A stretch of 64,000 nt of DNA from Chryseobacterium wanjuense (GTDB lineage Bacteria > Bacteroidota > Bacteroidia > Flavobacteriales > Weeksellaceae), in contig NZ_FOIU01000001.1 in the NCBI RefSeq assembly GCF_900111495.1, positions 1,116,001 through 1,180,000 on the forward strand. Direction: 5' to 3'. This document shows, piece after piece, positions 1 to 9,453 of the stretch (its first letter is position 1; every line of letters begins with the position of its first letter). The notes under the pieces are model-generated. The model ran no database searches. It saw nothing but the letters and a program-made list of their open reading frames with translations, and had not been told where the DNA came from. The translations under genes were made by a program, and so were the position numbers.

Positions 1-1
1 T

Positions 2-1021
2 TCAGACGTTAGAAAGTCTATCGTTGCGGCGGTTTCCATCAACGTGGAAGAACCCGTTTTCGAATCTCAGACAAAAACTAAATTAGGGTCAAACGATATC
101 GGACCCAACGGACCGACGGTAAGAACTTTTATCATTGATTTCTTAAAAAGCAAATTGGATAATTTCTTACACCAGAATCCGGAAGTTGCAGAAGCGATTC
201 AAAGAAAAATTTTAATTTCAGAAAGAGAACGAAAAGAGCTTTCCGGAATCCAGAAACTGGCGAGGGAAAGGGCAAAAAAGGTTTCTCTTCACAATAAAAA
301 ACTTCGTGACTGCAGACAGCACTACAACGATCAGAAAAACGAAAGAAAAGGGGAAACTCAGATTTTCATCACCGAGGGAGATTCTGCATCCGGATCGATC
401 ACAAAATCCAGAGATGTAGAAACACAGGCTGTATTTTCTCTGAAAGGGAAACCTTTGAACTGTTATGGTTTAACCAAAAAAGTAGTGTACGAAAATGAAG
501 AATTCAACCTTCTGCAGGCCGCTCTGAATATTGAAGAAAGTTTAGAAGATCTTAGATACAACCAGGTCATTATCGCCACCGATGCCGATGTCGACGGGAT
601 GCATATCCGTCTACTGATGATCACATTCTTTTTGCAGTTTTTCCCTGATCTGATCAAGAATGGACATCTTTATATTCTTCAAACCCCTTTGTTCAGGGTA
701 AGAAATAAAAAAGAAACAAGATACTGCTACTCTGAGCAGGAAAGAATAAAAGCATTAAACGAATTAGGAAAAAATCCGGAAATTACCCGATTCAAGGGAT
801 TAGGTGAAATTTCTCCGGACGAATTCAAACATTTCATCGGGAAAGACATTCGTCTGGAGCCGGTGGTAGTAGGAAAAGATCAGACGATCGATCAGCTTCT
901 GGAGTTTTATATGGGAAAAAATACTCCGGACAGACAGACTTTCATCCTTGAAAATCTGGTAGTTGAAGATCCTGATATCGACAAAAAGGAAATATTAAGT
1001 GAAGTCATTGATGAAAATTAA
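2..1021 (+). CDS. parE: DNA topoisomerase IV subunit B, C-terminal part (5' partial)
   Basis: This is the B subunit (ATPase plus TOPRIM) of the type IIA topoisomerase that unlinks daughter chromosomes. The reading frame is open from the first bases of the window, so the start and the GHKL ATPase domain lie outside. Visible are the TOPRIM glutamate motif EGDSASGS, the DADVDGMHI acidic motif that binds magnesium, and the C-terminal FKGLGE segment typical of GyrB/ParE. EGDSASGS instead of the gyrase EGDSAGG, together with parC just downstream, argues for ParE rather than GyrB. It is separated from parC by one small membrane-protein gene on the same strand. Confidence 0.95.
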   Translation, partial: SDVRKSIVAAVSINVEEPVFESQTKTKLGSNDIGPNGPTVRTFIIDFLKSKLDNFLHQNPEVAEAIQRKILISERERKELSGIQKLARERAKKVSLHNKKLRDCRQHYNDQKNERKGETQIFITEGDSASGSITKSRDVETQAVFSLKGKPLNCYGLTKKVVYENEEFNLLQAALNIEESLEDLRYNQVIIATDADVDGMHIRLLMITFFLQFFPDLIKNGHLYILQTPLFRVRNKKETRYCYSEQERIKALNELGKNPEITRFKGLGEISPDEFKHFIGKDIRLEPVVVGKDQTIDQLLEFYMGKNTPDRQTFILENLVVEDPDIDKKEILSEVIDEN

Positions 1022-1072
1022 TTTTTAAACTTATTTTTAAAAAACACAACACACTAACACTAATAGCACAAA

Positions 1073-1549
1073 ATGAGACTAAGTAACCGTAATAAAACCT
1101 CGGTTTACAGCTTCGTAAATACACTCCTGCTTATGTTTTTAGCAGCAGGCGTCGGAGCTTATCTGTTGGAAGAATACAGATTTAATATTTTAGGTAAGGA
1201 AAGTATATTACTGATCATTGTTCCGATCATGTTTTTAGGATTTTTTTATCTCAACGGAAGACAAATTTTTGAGTATGATAGTGACGGAGAAGCTATCCAT
1301 TTCAGAAATAGGAATATCATCCCTTTTTTGAGCAAGCCATTAAGCGATGAATTTCCAAAATACAAACTGCTGAAATTTGAGGTGATCGATCTTTTTTTTA
1401 TGAAAAGACTTTACATCACGATTTCCAGCAAAAATAGCGGATCAACCATTTTGAAATATGAGATTTCATATTTAACCAGAAAAGAAATTAATGATTTAAA
1501 ATTCTCCTTAAATAAAGTAATAAAAGCTAATAACGAGAAAAAGAGTTAA
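1073..1549 (+). CDS. Small membrane protein between parE and parC
   Basis: A 158-residue protein of unknown function. Two hydrophobic segments are visible near residues 13-30 and 43-60, followed by a soluble C-terminal half with alternating beta-like segments. That arrangement resembles bacterial PH-like membrane proteins, but this is only an impression. It begins 51 bases after parE and ends 8 bases before parC, so it probably shares their transcript. Nothing in the sequence links it to topoisomerase activity. Confidence 0.8.
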   Translation: MRLSNRNKTSVYSFVNTLLLMFLAAGVGAYLLEEYRFNILGKESILLIIVPIMFLGFFYLNGRQIFEYDSDGEAIHFRNRNIIPFLSKPLSDEFPKYKLLKFEVIDLFFMKRLYITISSKNSGSTILKYEISYLTRKEINDLKFSLNKVIKANNEKKS

Positions 1550-1557
1550 TAAAATAG

Positions 1558-4143
1558 ATGATGACAGAAGAATACTCGCATGAGGGTGAGAGCTTAAAAA
1601 AAGTTTCCGGGCTGTACAAAGACTGGTTTCTGGATTATGCCTCTTATGTTATTTTAGACAGGGCAATTCCGTCGGTATATGACGGTTTTAAGCCTGTTCA
1701 GCGAAGAATCATGCATTCCATGCGAGAGCTGGAAGACGGACGTTACAACAAAGTTGCCAATATTGTAGGAAACACCATGAAATATCACCCTCACGGTGAT
1801 GCTTCCATTACAGATGCCATGGTGGGAATCGGGCAGCGAGAGCTGTTGATCGATACTCAGGGAAACTGGGGAAATATCTATACAGGAGATTCTGCGGCGG
1901 CGGCGAGATATATTGAGGCGAGATTAACTCCTTTTGCACTGGAAGTGGTTTTCAACCCAAAAACTACAGAATGGGCAAAATCCTATGACGGCAGAAACAA
2001 CGAGCCGATCGACCTTCCCGTAAAATTCCCGTTGCTTCTGGCACAGGGTGTTGAAGGAATCGGGGTGGGACTTTCCACGAAAATTCTTCCGCATAATTTT
2101 AATGAATTAATTAATGCTTCTGTTGCTTATCTTAAAGGTAAAAAATTTGAGTTATTCCCGGATTTCCTTACAGCAGGCTATCTCGATGTTTCCGAATACA
2201 ACGACGGTCACAGAGGCGGAAAGGTAAGGGCAAGAGCAAAAATATCACCTGTTGATAAACATACGTTGATTATCACCGAGCTTCCTTTTTCTAAAAATAC
2301 CGGCGATCTTATTGATTCTATTTTAAAAGCGAATGAAAAAGGGAAGATCAAAATCAAAAAAATTGAAGATAATACTTCTGATAAGGTAGAAATCCTGATT
2401 CACCTTCCTAATGATTCGTCACCGGATAAAACGATCGATGCATTGTATGCCTTTACCGATTGTCAGGTTACGATTTCTCCGAATGCCTGTGTGATTGTCG
2501 GTGACAAACCGATGTTCCTGAATGTTTCCGAGATTTTAAGAATGAATACGGATCATACGGTTTCATTGCTTAAAAAAGAATTGGAAATCGAACTTCACGA
2601 ATTGCAGGAAAGCTGGCATTTTTCTTCATTGGAAAGGATTTTCATTGAAAACAGAATCTATCACGATATTGAAGAAGTAAAAACATGGGAAGATGTTTTA
2701 AAAACAATTGATGTAGGCTTAAAACCTCACACCGGACATCTTTTGAGAGCCGTTACGGAAGAGGATATTTTAAGACTGACGGAGATCAGAATCAAAAGGA
2801 TTTCCAGATTTGATTTAGATAAATTTAAAGAAAATATTGCCGCTCTTGAAGGTAAAATTGAGCAGGTAAAATATAATCTTGCGAATCTTGTTCAGTATGC
2901 GATTGATTATTATTTAAATATTCAGAAAAAATACGGAAAAGACAAGCAAAGAAAAACAGAACTTAGGATTTTTGATACCATTGATGCTACAAAAGTTGCG
3001 GTGGCCAATGAGAAATTCTACGCTAATTTTGAAGAAGGCTTTATCGGAACTTCTTTGCGAAAAGACCAGTATCTGTTCGACTGTTCAGACATCGATGATA
3101 TCATTACTTTCAGGAAAGACGGAAGTATGAAAGTCGTAAAAGTGGAAGCCAAAACCTTCATCGGGAAAGATATCCTCCACGTTGCTGTCTGGAAGAAAAA
3201 TGACAAAAGAACGGTCTACAACATGATCTACCGCGAAGGAAAAGAAGGTCCTTATTATATGAAGCGTTTTTCTGTAACGGGAGTTACCAGAAATACAGAT
3301 TATCCTCTGGCTTCGGATAAAAAAGGCTCGGAAGTTCTTTATTTCTCAGCAAATCCGAATGGTGAAGCTGAAACGGTAACGGTACTTTTAAAACCAAACC
3401 CAAGAATCAGAAAAAATAAAATGGATGTTGATTTCTCAGAATTAGCGATCAAAGGTCGTGATTCGAAAGGAAATCTGGTGACGAAATATGCCGTAAAAAA
3501 AGTTGATTTAAAAGAAGAGGGAGTTTCCACCTTAGCGCCGAGAAGAATCTGGTTTGATGATACGGTAAGAAGACTGAATGCAGACGGAAGAGGAACTTTA
3601 TTAGGAAGTTTTAAAGGTGATGATAAAATATTGACAATCAATACAAACGGAGAAGCGAAACTGGTTTCTTTTGATCTTGGCAACCGTTTTGATGATGAAT
3701 ATCTGGTACTGGAAAAATGGAAACCGGAGCAGCCTGTAACGTGTATTTATTTTGATGGCGAAAAAGATATCTACTTCATTAAGAGGTTCTTATTCGAAAA
3801 TACGCCGAATATACAGACGTTCATGCCTTCGGAACACCCGAAATCTTTTATCGAAAATGTAATTGTTGCCAATGGAGCAACGGCGGAGATTATTTTTGCC
3901 AAAGATAAAGGGAAAGACCGCGATCCGGAAACGGTGCATATTGATGAATTTATTACTGTAAAAGGAATTAAAGCGATTGGAAACCAGTTTACTAAGTTTA
4001 AGGTAAAAACCATTAACGTGAATATTCCTGAGCCTGAAGAAGAAGAGCCTGAAGTCTACGAAGATCCGGAACCGATGAGCGGAATGGATGAAGACGGAAT
4101 GATTGGCGACCTTTTCCAAAGTGATGAGAATACGGACAATTAA
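1558..4143 (+). CDS. parC: DNA topoisomerase IV subunit A
   Basis: The breakage-reunion subunit of topoisomerase IV, 861 residues. The catalytic tyrosine lies in AAARYIEAR at about residue 118. The quinolone-pocket region reads HPHGDASITDA, with Ala at the place of the usual Ser83 (GyrA numbering), followed by Ser. The N-terminal winged-helix/tower part covers roughly residues 1-460 and a beta-pinwheel-like C-terminal domain about 500-800. A very acidic tail rich in Glu and Asp ends the protein. Two ATG codons stand in tandem at 1558 and 1561, and either could be the start. It follows parE, as in many Bacteroidota. Confidence 0.95.
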   Translation: MMTEEYSHEGESLKKVSGLYKDWFLDYASYVILDRAIPSVYDGFKPVQRRIMHSMRELEDGRYNKVANIVGNTMKYHPHGDASITDAMVGIGQRELLIDTQGNWGNIYTGDSAAAARYIEARLTPFALEVVFNPKTTEWAKSYDGRNNEPIDLPVKFPLLLAQGVEGIGVGLSTKILPHNFNELINASVAYLKGKKFELFPDFLTAGYLDVSEYNDGHRGGKVRARAKISPVDKHTLIITELPFSKNTGDLIDSILKANEKGKIKIKKIEDNTSDKVEILIHLPNDSSPDKTIDALYAFTDCQVTISPNACVIVGDKPMFLNVSEILRMNTDHTVSLLKKELEIELHELQESWHFSSLERIFIENRIYHDIEEVKTWEDVLKTIDVGLKPHTGHLLRAVTEEDILRLTEIRIKRISRFDLDKFKENIAALEGKIEQVKYNLANLVQYAIDYYLNIQKKYGKDKQRKTELRIFDTIDATKVAVANEKFYANFEEGFIGTSLRKDQYLFDCSDIDDIITFRKDGSMKVVKVEAKTFIGKDILHVAVWKKNDKRTVYNMIYREGKEGPYYMKRFSVTGVTRNTDYPLASDKKGSEVLYFSANPNGEAETVTVLLKPNPRIRKNKMDVDFSELAIKGRDSKGNLVTKYAVKKVDLKEEGVSTLAPRRIWFDDTVRRLNADGRGTLLGSFKGDDKILTINTNGEAKLVSFDLGNRFDDEYLVLEKWKPEQPVTCIYFDGEKDIYFIKRFLFENTPNIQTFMPSEHPKSFIENVIVANGATAEIIFAKDKGKDRDPETVHIDEFITVKGIKAIGNQFTKFKVKTINVNIPEPEEEEPEVYEDPEPMSGMDEDGMIGDLFQSDENTDN

Positions 4144-4157
4144 ATGTTGAGAAAATT

Positions 4158-4811
4158 ATGAATATTTTAATATTAATCATAGCAATTACTGCAATTATCA
4201 GCTTTATTGCACCGAATGGCAGCAGTAATTTTGAAAAATACAAGTTCAGTGTGGGAGCCATCCTTAACCGGAAAGAATATATACGTTTGCTGTCGGCAGG
4301 TTTCCTACACGCGGATATTTTTCATTTGGTCTTTAATATGCTTACCTTATATTTCTTCGGACCTATTGTTATACAGGGGTTTGGGAATGTTGGATTTTTA
4401 ATCATCTATTTCGGATCGATTTTACTTGGAAATATATTTTCACTGTTTATCTATCAAAAACAGCCCTGGTATTCTGCGATTGGAGCGAGTGGAGGAGTTT
4501 CAGGGATTTTATTTGCTTCGATAGCAATGCTTCCTAATTTGGGAATTTACCTTTTCTTTATCCCGATTCCGATTCCAGGTTTTATTTTTGGGTTAATCTA
4601 TTTTGGATATTCCGTTTATATGATGCTGAATCCCAGACAACACGATAACATCGGTCATGCCGCGCATTTAGGAGGTGCGTTTTTCGGTTTGGTGTATGCT
4701 GTGGCAAATCAACCACAGGCTGCAATGGCCAATTCATTATACATCGGAATTATGGCATTACCATTACTTTATTTAAGCTATGAGATTTTTGTAAGGAAAA
4801 GAATAGGTTAA
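4158..4811 (+). CDS. Rhomboid family intramembrane serine protease
   Basis: A 217-residue polytopic membrane protein. The rhomboid catalytic serine sits in GASGGVSG and the partner histidine in GHAAHLGGAFFG on a later helix. The early HxxxN-type segment HADIFHLVFNML is also present. Rhomboids cleave substrates inside the membrane; the substrate here cannot be read from the sequence. The gene starts 14 bases after parC and may be co-transcribed with it. A strong bidirectional terminator follows. Confidence 0.92.
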   Translation: MNILILIIAITAIISFIAPNGSSNFEKYKFSVGAILNRKEYIRLLSAGFLHADIFHLVFNMLTLYFFGPIVIQGFGNVGFLIIYFGSILLGNIFSLFIYQKQPWYSAIGASGGVSGILFASIAMLPNLGIYLFFIPIPIPGFIFGLIYFGYSVYMMLNPRQHDNIGHAAHLGGAFFGLVYAVANQPQAAMANSLYIGIMALPLLYLSYEIFVRKRIG

Positions 4812-4832
4812 AATAATGAACTATAAAATAGA

Positions 4833-4860
4833 AGTCAGCAATTATTTTGCTGACTTTTTT
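4833..4860. terminator. Bidirectional terminator between convergent genes
   Basis: AGTCAGCA at 4833-4840 pairs with TGCTGACT at 4848-4855, followed by a T run. It lies between the convergent rhomboid and DUF4180 genes and can serve both. Confidence 0.85.
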
Positions 4861-4865
4861 TATTT

Positions 4866-5225
4866 TTAAATTGAAAGTTTTTCCAGGGCTTCGGCTATGT
4901 TTTCGACAAAATGAATATGCTTCGTCTTATTACTCTCGAAAATAAAATCTTTAATACTTTTACTTTCATATTTGGAAAAATCTCCTACAATTGCCAGTCT
5001 TACGCGATAATTTGAAAATTTCTGTAGAATATCGCCTGCGATTTTTGTTTTTAAATCAAAGAATTCCGGGGTCATATTTTTCTCATACATAATGATTTTA
5101 TCAAAATCCTGATAATAGATATTCCCCAAAAGATCCAGCCCATCCTGAGCCGAATTGATGATAATCCCGTCCGAAATTACTTCTGCAATTTTTGTATTGT
5201 TGAAATGGTGAGTTTTAATTTCCAT
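4866..5225 (-). CDS. DUF4180 domain-containing protein
   Basis: A 119-residue soluble protein whose whole length matches the DUF4180 pattern: an N-terminal ISDG strand, a central segment around DLLGNIYYQDFDKIIMYE, and a C-terminal segment around RLAIVGDFSKYESKSIKDF. The biochemical function of this family is unknown. It ends 5 bases from prmC, on the same strand, so it is the last gene of a leftward group. Confidence 0.8.
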   Translation of the reverse strand: MEIKTHHFNNTKIAEVISDGIIINSAQDGLDLLGNIYYQDFDKIIMYEKNMTPEFFDLKTKIAGDILQKFSNYRVRLAIVGDFSKYESKSIKDFIFESNKTKHIHFVENIAEALEKLSI

Positions 5226-5230
5226 ACTAG

Positions 5231-6082
5231 TTATTTTCGACCAAAAATAAAACGATCATTCTCCGATAAATCTTTTATTAATAGGGCTTCAGAAAAATCG
5301 TTTGTATACAACTCCAACGTTTCAGGTCCCAGTTTTTGATTAATTTCTAAGAATAAAAGTCCGTTTTTATTCAAATATTTTTTTGAATCTTCTGCAATTT
5401 TCCGGTAAAAAATCAAGGCATCGGAAGTGGGTGAAAAAAGTGCCATTTTGGGCTCAAATTCTTTCACGGAATCGGCAATTTCATGTTCTTCTTCAATCCC
5501 GATATAAGGCGGGTTTGAAATAATAATATCAAAATTCTGATTGAAGTCAAAATTGAGATAATCGTTATGAATAAAATTAATTTCCAGCTGATGAAAATCT
5601 GCGTTTTTTTTCGCGATTTCCAAAGCTTTTTCAGAAAAATCAATGGAAGTGACTTCAGCCTGTGGAAAATATTTTTTTAGAACCAAAGGGATAATTCCGC
5701 TTCCTGTTCCAATATCAAGAATTTTTAATTTGTCAATTGTCAATGCTGAATGGTGAATTTTTTTTATCGCAAATTCCAGCAATTCTTCCGTTTCAGGCCG
5801 CGGAATCAGCACATTTTCATTGACGAAAAAAGTCATTCCGTAGAAATCTGTTTCCCCTAAAATCTGTTGATAAGGTTTATTGGTTTTTAGCTCTGAAATG
5901 ATCTGCCGGAGCTGTTTTTCATCATCTATCAGCAATTCCTGATCAGCAAATCTGCGTTGCTGAAAACTGTCAAACCCGACAATTTTATGAATGAAAATTG
6001 AAGACAGAAAAGCGCTTTCCGAGTCTGTATAAAGATTCGAAAGTTCTGTTTTAAAATAATTTTTAAAGGCTGAAATTGTCAT
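5231..6082 (-). CDS. prmC: Peptide chain release factor N(5)-glutamine methyltransferase
   Basis: A 283-residue SAM-dependent methyltransferase that methylates the GGQ glutamine of release factors RF1/RF2. The SAM-binding motif I reads DIGTGSGIIPL and the family-defining catalytic motif is NPPYIG. An alpha-helical N-terminal domain of about 100 residues precedes the Rossmann fold, as usual for PrmC. Its ATG abuts the stop codon of yaaA, so the two genes are almost certainly translated from one message. Confidence 0.93.
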   Translation of the reverse strand: MTISAFKNYFKTELSNLYTDSESAFLSSIFIHKIVGFDSFQQRRFADQELLIDDEKQLRQIISELKTNKPYQQILGETDFYGMTFFVNENVLIPRPETEELLEFAIKKIHHSALTIDKLKILDIGTGSGIIPLVLKKYFPQAEVTSIDFSEKALEIAKKNADFHQLEINFIHNDYLNFDFNQNFDIIISNPPYIGIEEEHEIADSVKEFEPKMALFSPTSDALIFYRKIAEDSKKYLNKNGLLFLEINQKLGPETLELYTNDFSEALLIKDLSENDRFIFGRK

Positions 6083-6841
6083 TTATCTCGTGAAAACCAG
6101 TTTTGTATCGGTCGATTTTTCCTCGTCGATTAAGTAACCTTCATAGTTAAAGGCCTTTACATCATCCAACGTCTGAGCATTGGTTTCGGCGCAGAATCTT
6201 ACCATCAAACCTCTTGCGTGTTTGGTGTAAACGACGATGGTTTTCAGTTTTCCGTCTTTTAATTCATAAAAATCAAAATCGATCACTTTATGGTTCAGTC
6301 TTTTTCTGTCGATTACTTTTCCATATTCGCTGCTTGCCAGATGAAGGAGAATTTCGTTCTTTTTCATCTCAGAATTAAGCTGTTCTGTGATTTTTTTCCG
6401 CCAGAATTCATAAAGATTTTTATAGGTATCAAATTCGAACGGCCTTCCCATTTCCAGTCTGTAAAGCATCACTTTATCCGATGGTTTCAATAGACCGTAC
6501 AATCCGGAAAGCATTCTGTAGTTTTTCTGTAAATAATCTATGGCCGATTTTTCTAACGTTTTGGCATCCAGTCCTCTATAAACTTCTCCGGTAAACGCAA
6601 ACATTGCCGGAGCAGATTCTTTTGCGGTAGGTTTTGCCTTCCATTTTTGATTTCTCTCCCAGTTTTCGTCGGCCAGTTTTGTCGAAATTTCCATCAGCTC
6701 AGAAAGATATTTCGGAGATTTTTGTTTTAAATAAGATTGTATAAATGCTGCATCATCAATGAATTTCGGCGTAGTAGCTTTCAACAGATCGGTTGAGTTT
6801 TCTACGTTCATTAACTTGGCAGGAGATGTTACTATTTTCAT
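6083..6841 (-). CDS. yaaA: Peroxide stress protein YaaA (DUF328/UPF0246)
   Basis: A 252-residue protein of the YaaA family, whose Escherichia coli member lowers free iron and limits damage during peroxide stress. Family landmarks are the N-terminal MKIVTSPAKLM, the FTGEVYRGLDA segment, the LSGLYGLLKP segment and the LMVRF motif. Length is normal for the family. It runs directly into prmC and is preceded by the broken CPBP protease gene on the same strand. Confidence 0.92.
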   Translation of the reverse strand: MKIVTSPAKLMNVENSTDLLKATTPKFIDDAAFIQSYLKQKSPKYLSELMEISTKLADENWERNQKWKAKPTAKESAPAMFAFTGEVYRGLDAKTLEKSAIDYLQKNYRMLSGLYGLLKPSDKVMLYRLEMGRPFEFDTYKNLYEFWRKKITEQLNSEMKKNEILLHLASSEYGKVIDRKRLNHKVIDFDFYELKDGKLKTIVVYTKHARGLMVRFCAETNAQTLDDVKAFNYEGYLIDEEKSTDTKLVFTR

Positions 6842-6843
6842 AA

Positions 6844-7546
6844 TTAAAATACAGATAAATGTTTAATATCCATAAAATTCATCATCATCAGTGAAACAAA
6901 ATCATACATGAAATGGCAGATGATTAAAATTTTAATGTTCGAATAAATTTTATAAAACATCGCAAAAACGACGCCGATAAAGAAAGGCACCAAGACCTGA
7001 CCAATCGTTCCGTAAGTGCTGTGAAGAATTCCAAAAAGGATGGCGGAAATTATAATTCCAAAATACTGATTTGCATAAATTTTTTTCAACTCTGGTTTGG
7101 ATATAGCCGCGCATCAGAAGTTCCTCAACAACACCCGCCGTTAAGCATGTAAAGATAATTAATAAATAATTATTTTTAAAAAGAGAAGTCATCTGTAAAA
7201 GCTTACCACTGAATTTTTCCTGGGTTGCAATCTTAACTAAAACATTTAAAAATGCTCCTCCAAATGCACAAATGAAGTATAAAGAAATGACAGATCCGAT
7301 GTAAAATAAAAAGGAATATTTTCTCTCTTTCCATAGAAGGAAAGAATTTTTTTCAATTAAAAAACTGTACAGAAATGTAATAATCAATACAAACCAAAGA
7401 GCAACTCTGGAATAAAAAAACTTTTCCGCCGTAAGAGTTTTTGTTTCAAAAAGTGAATTTAAAAAAGGAAAAATGTACAACATCGTCATGGCGAGCAATG
7501 CAAAAGTAAGTACAATTCCTATAGAATATTTTCCGTTCAGACTCAT
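6844..7546 (-). pseudogene. CPBP family intramembrane protease, frameshifted
   Basis: Two overlapping reading frames together make one CPBP (Abi/CAAX-protease-like) membrane protein. The upstream frame supplies the N-terminal helices and motif 1, EELLMRGY. The downstream frame supplies motif 2 (FGILHS) and motif 3 (HFMYD). The frames switch at a run of seven T at 7080-7086 (A on the coding strand). With six instead of seven, the frame would read on through RVEKIYANQYF. A real mutation, a phase-variable tract or an assembly error would all look like this. Without the shift the product would be about 233 residues. Confidence 0.8.
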
Positions 7547-7597
7547 AATTAAAAACCGTCAACCATCAAATTTAACTTAAAAATCAGAACTTTAAGC

Positions 7598-8209
7598 TTA
7601 AATATTTCCTTTTCCCTGTCTGATAACCTCAGGCTCTCCCGAAGTAAGATCCACAATCGTAGACGCTACATTATCTCCATAACCGGAATCAATGACAATA
7701 TCTACCAGATGGTCGTATTTTTCTGCAATTAATTCAGGATCAGTGGAATATTCGATGATTTCATCGTCGTCTTTAATAGAAGTTGAAGCGATCGGATGTC
7801 CCAGTTTTTCAACAATAAGCTGCGGAATCGGATGGTCCGGAACACGGATACCGATGGTTTTATGGTTTTTATAGGCTAAAGGCAGGCTTTTATTGGCGTC
7901 TAAAATAAAGGTAAAAGGTCCCGGAAGATGACTTTTTAAAAACCTGAAAACAGAAGTTTCGATGGGTCTTGTAAAGTCTGAAAGATGGCTTAGATCATTA
8001 CAAATTATGGAAAATTGTGCTTTCTCCAGCTTTATTTTCTTGATCTGAGCCAGCTTTTCCATGGCTTTCAGGTCAAAAATATTACAGCCCAAGGCATAAA
8101 CCGTGTCTGAAGGATATATAATTAATCCGCCATTATTCAAAGTTTTAATTACCTCATTGATAAGATTTTCCTGTGGATTTTCCGGGTAAATTTTCAATAT
8201 TTTTGCCAT
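7598..8209 (-). CDS. L-threonylcarbamoyladenylate synthase (Sua5/YciO/YrdC family)
   Basis: A 203-residue YrdC-fold protein. Members make threonylcarbamoyl-AMP from threonine, bicarbonate and ATP, the first step of t6A modification of tRNAs reading ANN codons. Visible landmarks are the N-terminal IYPSDTVYALGC segment, LPGPFTFIL, and IGIRVPDHP. It lacks the extra C-terminal Sua5 domain. YciO-like paralogs share this architecture and their role is less certain, so the exact member is not settled. Its start lies about 100 bases from the tRNA genes, which point the other way. Confidence 0.85.
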   Translation of the reverse strand: MAKILKIYPENPQENLINEVIKTLNNGGLIIYPSDTVYALGCNIFDLKAMEKLAQIKKIKLEKAQFSIICNDLSHLSDFTRPIETSVFRFLKSHLPGPFTFILDANKSLPLAYKNHKTIGIRVPDHPIPQLIVEKLGHPIASTSIKDDDEIIEYSTDPELIAEKYDHLVDIVIDSGYGDNVASTIVDLTSGEPEVIRQGKGNI

Positions 8210-8291
8210 AGTTCAAAGATACGAATATTAAAATAGTTTTCATAAAAGTCCTTTATTTAAAAGAAAAATTAGGATTTTAAAATAATTGTCG

Positions 8292-8299
8292 TATATTTG
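8292..8299 (+). promoter_or_regulatory. Promoter -7 element of the initiator tRNA cluster
   Basis: TATATTTG fits the Bacteroidota TAnnTTTG element and ends 11 bases before the first tRNA. No good TTG -33 element is seen at the usual distance. Confidence 0.6.
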
Positions 8300-8310
8300 C
8301 AATCCAATAT

Positions 8311-8383
<73 letters not shown>

Positions 8384-8427
8384 CTAAGATTAATAAACGT
8401 CTGCGGTGACGTTTCTAAAAAATATAC

Positions 8428-8500
<73 letters not shown>

Positions 8501-8536
8501 CTAAGACAACGCTTCGGTGGCGTTCTAAAAATATAC

Positions 8537-8609
<73 letters not shown>

Positions 8610-8616
8610 CTATCTT

Positions 8617-8650
8617 AAAGAGTATTGCATTTTTTGTGATACTCTTTTTT
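8617..8650 (+). terminator. Terminator of the tRNA-fMet cluster
   Basis: AAAGAGTAT at 8617-8625 pairs with ATACTCTTT at 8639-8647, followed by T residues. Confidence 0.85.
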
Positions 8651-8802
8651 ATTTCTCCCTATCGTGAATTAAATAAATTGCTTTAAAATGGCTTGATTTA
8701 TGCAATTCATTCTTTATAAACATCAATTTAAATCAGAATATTATAGACAAGAAAATCATTTTTTATCCAATATATAATGATAAAGATTTATTCCTAATCC
8801 AA

Positions 8803-8831
8803 AAAAAAGAGAACCATTGCGGTTCTCTTTT
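8803..8831 (-). terminator. Terminator of the AhpD-like gene
   Basis: An 11-bp stem (AAAAGAGAACC at 8805-8815 with its complement at 8821-8831) and a run of A on the plus strand, which is a U tract for the leftward gene ending at 8864. Confidence 0.8.
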
Positions 8832-8863
8832 ATAGTTAAATTCACTCTAAATTTTACAGGGTC

Positions 8864-9322
8864 TTATCCAAACATTCCTACCTTATAATCTCCCGGAACC
8901 TGTTGAAAAGCGATATTGAATCTGTTCCATACATTAATCGCATTGACAGCCAAAGTAAGATCGAGGATTTCTTCTTCAGAGAATTGTTTTTTGGTATTTT
9001 CATATACTTCATCGGAAACGTGAAAAGTGTTCACGGCTTCAGCATATTCGAAAGCAGCCCTTTCTCTTTCTGTGTAATACGGAGTTTCTCTCCATGCACT
9101 CAGTCCGTAAAGACGCTGCTCTGTTTCACCCATAGCACGAAGTTCTTTGGAGTGCATATCAAGACAGTACGCGCATTGGTTGATCTGTGAGATTCTGAAA
9201 TCAATAAGTTCTATCAAATGTCTGTCGAGTGAACAATGTTTCAGGTATTGGCTGATTCCAAAGATTGGGGTAATTGCTTTTTTTCCTTTTTCGAATAAAT
9301 TGATTCTTGGTTCCATAAACAT
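8864..9322 (-). CDS. Carboxymuconolactone decarboxylase / AhpD-like protein
   Basis: A 152-residue all-helical protein of the CMD family. The AhpD-type redox motif is visible as CAYCLDMHSKE near residue 53, with the CxxC pair and the downstream His. Such proteins act as peroxidase-linked thiol reductases; the actual partner is unknown here. It is a single-gene unit with its own terminator. The ATG at 9322 is the first good start. An internal Met sits two residues later (MFMEPR), so the start may be off by two codons. Confidence 0.88.
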   Translation of the reverse strand: MFMEPRINLFEKGKKAITPIFGISQYLKHCSLDRHLIELIDFRISQINQCAYCLDMHSKELRAMGETEQRLYGLSAWRETPYYTERERAAFEYAEAVNTFHVSDEVYENTKKQFSEEEILDLTLAVNAINVWNRFNIAFQQVPGDYKVGMFG

Positions 9323-9400
9323 TTAAATTTTGATTGTTATACCTTAAAGACAATTGAATTTTTGTTTTTGGACAAGATTTAAAAAAAAATTAATAAAAAA

Positions 9401-9428
9401 AAATCCCGCTTCGGAAAAAGCGGGATTT
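9401..9428 (-). terminator. Terminator of the exported protein gene at 9454
   Basis: AAATCCCGCTT at 9401-9411 pairs with AAGCGGGATTT at 9418-9428; the A-rich plus strand on its left gives a U tract for the leftward gene. Confidence 0.8.
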
Positions 9429-9453
9429 CATATCATTTAACTAAAAAAAATAA

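Noticed and set aside
3339..4261. Several long minus-strand and overlapping frames within parC and the rhomboid gene
   Set aside because: They are shadows of strongly coding plus-strand genes.
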